Part shown: positions 61,549-64,000 of the stretch, one piece after another | How the letters are laid out: each line of letters opens with the position of its first letter | Numbering within the stretch: the stretch's first letter is position 1 | Notes under the pieces: generated by a model | What the model was told of the DNA's origin: nothing | Seen by the model: only the letters and a program-made list of their open reading frames with translations | The model's database searches: none | Position numbers and translations under genes: made by a program | NCBI RefSeq assembly: GCF_022414575.1 | Contig: NZ_JADWYQ010000019.1 | Coordinates: 1-64,000 of the forward strand | DNA length: 64,000 bases | Reading direction: 5' to 3' | Source: Streptomyces sp. MUM 178J | GTDB taxonomy: Bacteria; Actinomycetota; Actinomycetes; Streptomycetales; Streptomycetaceae

Positions 61549-62463
61549 ATGACGGGTCTCGGCCACGTCCATGGCCACCACCACCATCATCACCATCATG
61601 ATCAGGTGCTGGAGGGGTCCGCACAGGGCCTGCGGACGCTCTGGTTCTCTTTCGCGGTTCTGGCGGTGACGACGCTCGTGCAGGCGGTGATCGCGGCGGC
61701 GTCGGGCTCGGTGGCGCTGCTGGGCGACACCGTGCACAACGCGACGGACGCGCTGACCGCGCTGCCGCTGGCCCTCGCCTTCGTCCTGGGGCGGCGGGCC
61801 GCCACTCGCCGCTACACCTACGGATTCGGGCGCGCCGAGGATCTGGCGGGCGTCTTCGTGGTGTTGGTGATCGCCGCCTCCGCGCTCTTCGCCGGATACG
61901 AAGCCGTGCGCAGGCTGGTCGAGCCGCAGGACGTGACCCATCTGCCGGCGGTTGCGGCGGCCGGCCTGGTGGGCTTCGCCGGGAACGAATGGGTGGCCCG
62001 CGCCCGGATCCGCACCGGGAGGAGGATCGGCTCCGCGGCGCTGGTCGCCGACGGGCTGCACGCCCGCGCCGACGGTTTCACCTCGCTCGCCGTGCTGCTG
62101 GGCGCGGGCGGCGCGGCGCTGGGCTGGCGCTGGGCGGACCCGCTGATCGGCCTGGCGATCACCGCGGCCATCATGGCGGTGCTCCGGGGAGCGGCCCGGG
62201 ACATCTGGCACCGGCTGATGGACGCCGTGGATCCGGCACTGGTCGACCAGGCGGAGACCGCCCTGACGGAGGTGGAGGGCGTGCGGGCGGTGAGCGCGGT
62301 GCGGCTGCGCTGGCTGGGCCATGGGCTGCGCGCCGAGACCTCGATCCGCGTCGACCCGGCGCTGACGGTGGCGCAGGCCCATGCGGTGGCGCAGGCGGCG
62401 GAGCACGCGCTGGTACGCGGCGTCCGCCGGCTGACGGGGGCGACGGTCCAGATCCACCCCTGA
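61549..62463 (+). CDS. CDF transporter with natural polyhistidine N-terminus
   Basis: The 304-residue protein begins MTGLGHVHG then eight consecutive His, a likely metal-sensing or metal-buffering tail. Span motifs LLGDTVHNATDAL and VADGLHARADGF keep both HxxxD sites. The C-terminal domain is TEVEGVRAVSAVRLRWLGHG. It should export zinc, cobalt or nickel. Unlike the CDF at 43 kb, no Zur-box-like site precedes it. The ATG at 61549 is preferred over in-frame GTGs at 61540 and 61543. Confidence 0.9.
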   Translation: MTGLGHVHGHHHHHHHHDQVLEGSAQGLRTLWFSFAVLAVTTLVQAVIAAASGSVALLGDTVHNATDALTALPLALAFVLGRRAATRRYTYGFGRAEDLAGVFVVLVIAASALFAGYEAVRRLVEPQDVTHLPAVAAAGLVGFAGNEWVARARIRTGRRIGSAALVADGLHARADGFTSLAVLLGAGGAALGWRWADPLIGLAITAAIMAVLRGAARDIWHRLMDAVDPALVDQAETALTEVEGVRAVSAVRLRWLGHGLRAETSIRVDPALTVAQAHAVAQAAEHALVRGVRRLTGATVQIHP

Positions 62464-62493
62464 CACCCCGTCAGGCCGGCCGTCCCGGCAGGC

Positions 62494-62979
62494 TTATGCC
62501 GCGCCGGCGTCGTACACCGTCACCGCGATGTCCCGCGCCGTCAGCCGCTCGGTTATCAGCGGCTCGACCCGCTCCCATCTGCCGCCCGCCAGCCCGCACC
62601 CGATGCGCGGCATATGGACCGAGGCGCCCAGCTCCAGGGCCTTGTCGCCCAGCGCGGCGAGAGCGGTGTCGATGGCCTCGTACCGCACGGGGTCCGGGCC
62701 CGTGCGGCCGATGCGGATGCCGTGCTGGCCGATCATGTTGGCCACCCATGTGTACGGCCCGACCTGCACCAGCTGGACTGCGCCCAGGCCGAACCCGCTG
62801 TCCGCGCGCTCGCGGCGCCAGCGGCGGAACGCGGCCTCGGGCTCGGGCCAGCGGCGGGACAGCGCGAGCACGAACCCTCTGCCCCAGCGGCCCGCGTCAT
62901 TGCAGACATGCGCGATGATCTTGACACCTGTGCCGTGCGGCGCGGTGGCGTCCCCCCGCAGATAAGAGATCTCGGACAT
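62494..62979 (-). CDS. Macrodomain (ADP-ribose-binding) protein
   Basis: The 161-residue protein has the macrodomain pattern VKIIAHVCNDAGRWGRGFVL, GLGAVQLVQVGPYTWVANMI and HMPRIGCGLAGGRWERVEPL. It should bind ADP-ribose and may hydrolyse ADP-ribose-1''-phosphate or O-acetyl-ADP-ribose. The ATG at 62979 is chosen because upstream in-frame sequence crosses the MerR palindrome. It is divergent from the MerR gene and shares that operator region. Confidence 0.9.
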   Translation of the reverse strand: MSEISYLRGDATAPHGTGVKIIAHVCNDAGRWGRGFVLALSRRWPEPEAAFRRWRRERADSGFGLGAVQLVQVGPYTWVANMIGQHGIRIGRTGPDPVRYEAIDTALAALGDKALELGASVHMPRIGCGLAGGRWERVEPLITERLTARDIAVTVYDAGAA

Positions 62980-63021
62980 GTGTTCACAGTAGGGGGCGGC
63001 ACTGACAGGCGCCTCAGGGTT

Positions 63022-63038
63022 TCTCACCAGTGGTGAGA
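63022..63038. promoter_or_regulatory. Perfect palindrome between macrodomain and MerR genes
   Basis: TCTCACCAGTGGTGAGA has perfect 8-bp arms around one central base. It lies 43-59 bp upstream of the macrodomain start and 61-77 bp upstream of the MerR start and is the likely MerR operator. Confidence 0.7.
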
Positions 63039-63098
63039 CAGCAATACTGTTGGACTTAAGGCGAGGAGGCGGCACCCGGGAAGTGAGGCGCGAGGCAC

Positions 63099-63824
63099 AT
63101 GTCGACCGAGGCCGACGTCGATGGCCACGGCGAGCAGATGACGCTCACCGTCGACGAGCTGGCCGCGCGGGCCGGGGTGACCGTGCGGACCGTCCGGTTC
63201 TACGGCACCCGCGGGCTGCTGCCCCCGCCGTCGATCGGGCCCCGGCGCGTGGGCCGCTACGGCCCGGCCCACCTCGCCCGGCTGGCGCTGATCGAGGAGC
63301 TCCAGCACCAGGGAATGACGCTCGCCGCGATCGAACGCTATCTGGAGCAGCTGCCCGGCGATCTGAGCGCCCACGACCTGGCGATCCACCGTGCGGTGGT
63401 GGCCTCCTGGGCGCCGGACTCGCCAGAGGAGGCCACCCGCGCCGACCTGGAGCGGCGCGCCGGGCGGGAGTTGTCCGAGCAGGACGTCGAGCGGCTCGCG
63501 GCCATGGGCGTGCTCCAGCGCGCCGGCGAGGACGCGGAGGGCTACCGGCTCGATCCGGGGCTGCTGAGGCTCGGCGTGGAGCTGCTCGACGTGCCCGTCG
63601 CGCACGAGACGATCCTCGCCGCCCGCAGCGTGCTGCTGGAGCACTCGCGGGCGGCCGCCCAGGAGCTCACCCGGCTCTTCCGCGACGAGGTGTGGGACCC
63701 GGAGCAGGTGGCCGCGATGAGGTCGCTGTCCGCGCATATGCAGCCGATCGTGGTGCAGGCGCTGGTGACCGCGTTTCAGCGGTTCCTCAAGGAGGAGCTG
63801 CGGGAGGCGTTCGCCACGCGGTGA
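63099..63824 (+). CDS. MerR-family regulator
   Basis: The 241-residue protein has the MerR winged helix (LTVDELAARAGVTVRTVRFY, GTRGLLPPPSIGPRRVGRYG) and a coiled-coil-like helix (LARLALIEELQHQGMTLAAI). The long C-terminal part (about 100-241) is helical and lacks metal-binding cysteines, so it senses something other than a thiophilic metal. It is divergent from the macrodomain gene with a perfect palindrome between. The ATG at 63099 has GAGGCGCGAGG upstream. Confidence 0.9.
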   Translation: MSTEADVDGHGEQMTLTVDELAARAGVTVRTVRFYGTRGLLPPPSIGPRRVGRYGPAHLARLALIEELQHQGMTLAAIERYLEQLPGDLSAHDLAIHRAVVASWAPDSPEEATRADLERRAGRELSEQDVERLAAMGVLQRAGEDAEGYRLDPGLLRLGVELLDVPVAHETILAARSVLLEHSRAAAQELTRLFRDEVWDPEQVAAMRSLSAHMQPIVVQALVTAFQRFLKEELREAFATR

Positions 63825-63852
63825 ACGCCTCCCGCAGGCGTGGGCGCGCCGG

Positions 63853-64000
63853 TCACCGGTCGTCGGTGAACCGCTCGCCCTTCTCCGCCTTCTGAAGCAG
63901 CAGGGCCGGCGGCTCGAACCTGTCGCCGTAGCGCTCCGCCAGCTCGCGGGCGCGTGCCGCGAAGCCGGGCAGCCCGCCCTCGTAGCCGTTGATGTACTGC
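63853..64000 (-). CDS. C-terminal end of a fatty-acid oxidation multifunctional enzyme
   Basis: The reverse strand, open at the right edge, reads QYINGYEGGLPGFAARAREL, AERYGDRFEPPALLLQKAEK then GERFTDDR and a stop. This is the C-terminus of the FadB/FadJ type 3-hydroxyacyl-CoA dehydrogenase/enoyl-CoA hydratase of beta-oxidation. The catalytic domains are outside the window. The assignment rests on this tail alone. Confidence 0.65.
   Translation of the reverse strand, partial: QYINGYEGGLPGFAARARELAERYGDRFEPPALLLQKAEKGERFTDDR

Overview
This is a 64 kb stretch of a high-GC actinobacterial chromosome, almost certainly Streptomyces. The evidence is the very high G+C with G/C-biased third codon positions, frequent GTG starts, a conservon (cvn) operon, a complete actinobacterial hopanoid cluster, a ydaO-type riboswitch upstream of a cell-wall hydrolase, and a GC-rich Streptomyces-type intergenic repeat. 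From about 22 kb to 50 kb the gene order (hopanoid cluster, surface-polymer-like operon, zitB-like exporter, idi, SCO6745-like gene) matches my memory of the S. coelicolor SCO674x-SCO677x region. That synteny is recalled and was not checked.

Layout. 0-2.1 kb: the N-terminus of a TetR gene with two palindromic operators, an ArsR regulator, a lone roadblock protein and a decayed IS3-type transposase end. 2.1-9.3 kb: two identical tRNA-Pro(GGG) genes in an 84-bp perfect repeat enclose a DUF309 gene, a coupled lutABC operon, a P450 with an atypical I-helix, and an ECF sigma factor next to a membrane protein. 9.5-15 kb: a split transketolase pair under a MerR-like promoter, then a cvnABCD conservon with a GAF-domain fifth gene. 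15-23 kb: metallo-hydrolase, flavin/F420 enzyme, AhpD-like protein, a frameshifted Glu/Leu/Phe/Val dehydrogenase relic with its TetR neighbour, an SGNH esterase, a LysM-M23 hydrolase under a c-di-AMP-type riboswitch, and a tyrosine phosphatase.

22.8-35.5 kb holds the hopanoid operon on the minus strand: hpnC-hpnD-hpnE make squalene, a polyprenyl diphosphate synthase and Dxs supply precursor, shc cyclises it, and hpnH, hpnG and an HpnO-like aminotransferase build the side chain. Overlapping starts and stops show tight coupling. An XRE-cupin regulator and a small membrane protein close the cluster.

35.7-43 kb holds a second minus-strand operon of seven genes: a DUF5941/CDP-alcohol transferase with an apparent CTG start, a nucleotidyltransferase, an sn-glycerol-1-phosphate dehydrogenase-like enzyme, a second CDP-alcohol transferase with a substituted catalytic residue, a GT2 glycosyltransferase and a two-component ABC exporter. 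Together they look like a route that makes, activates, transfers and exports an alcohol-phosphate glycoconjugate. I regard this as the least described system in the window. PHO-box-like repeats lie upstream and a Zur-box-like site precedes the divergent zinc exporter.

44.5-64 kb is a mixed set: idi, an RsbW-like ATPase, enoyl-CoA hydratase, two DJ-1/PfpI proteins (one with AraC domains), tex, an ABC-F protein, a TetR/flavin monooxygenase pair separated by a tiled five-site operator array, a secreted M14 carboxypeptidase beside a LacI regulator, an MpaB-like protein, a secreted sphingomyelinase, a second CDF exporter with a natural polyhistidine N-terminus, a macrodomain/MerR pair around a palindrome, and the C-terminal tail of a fatty-acid oxidation enzyme cut by the window edge.
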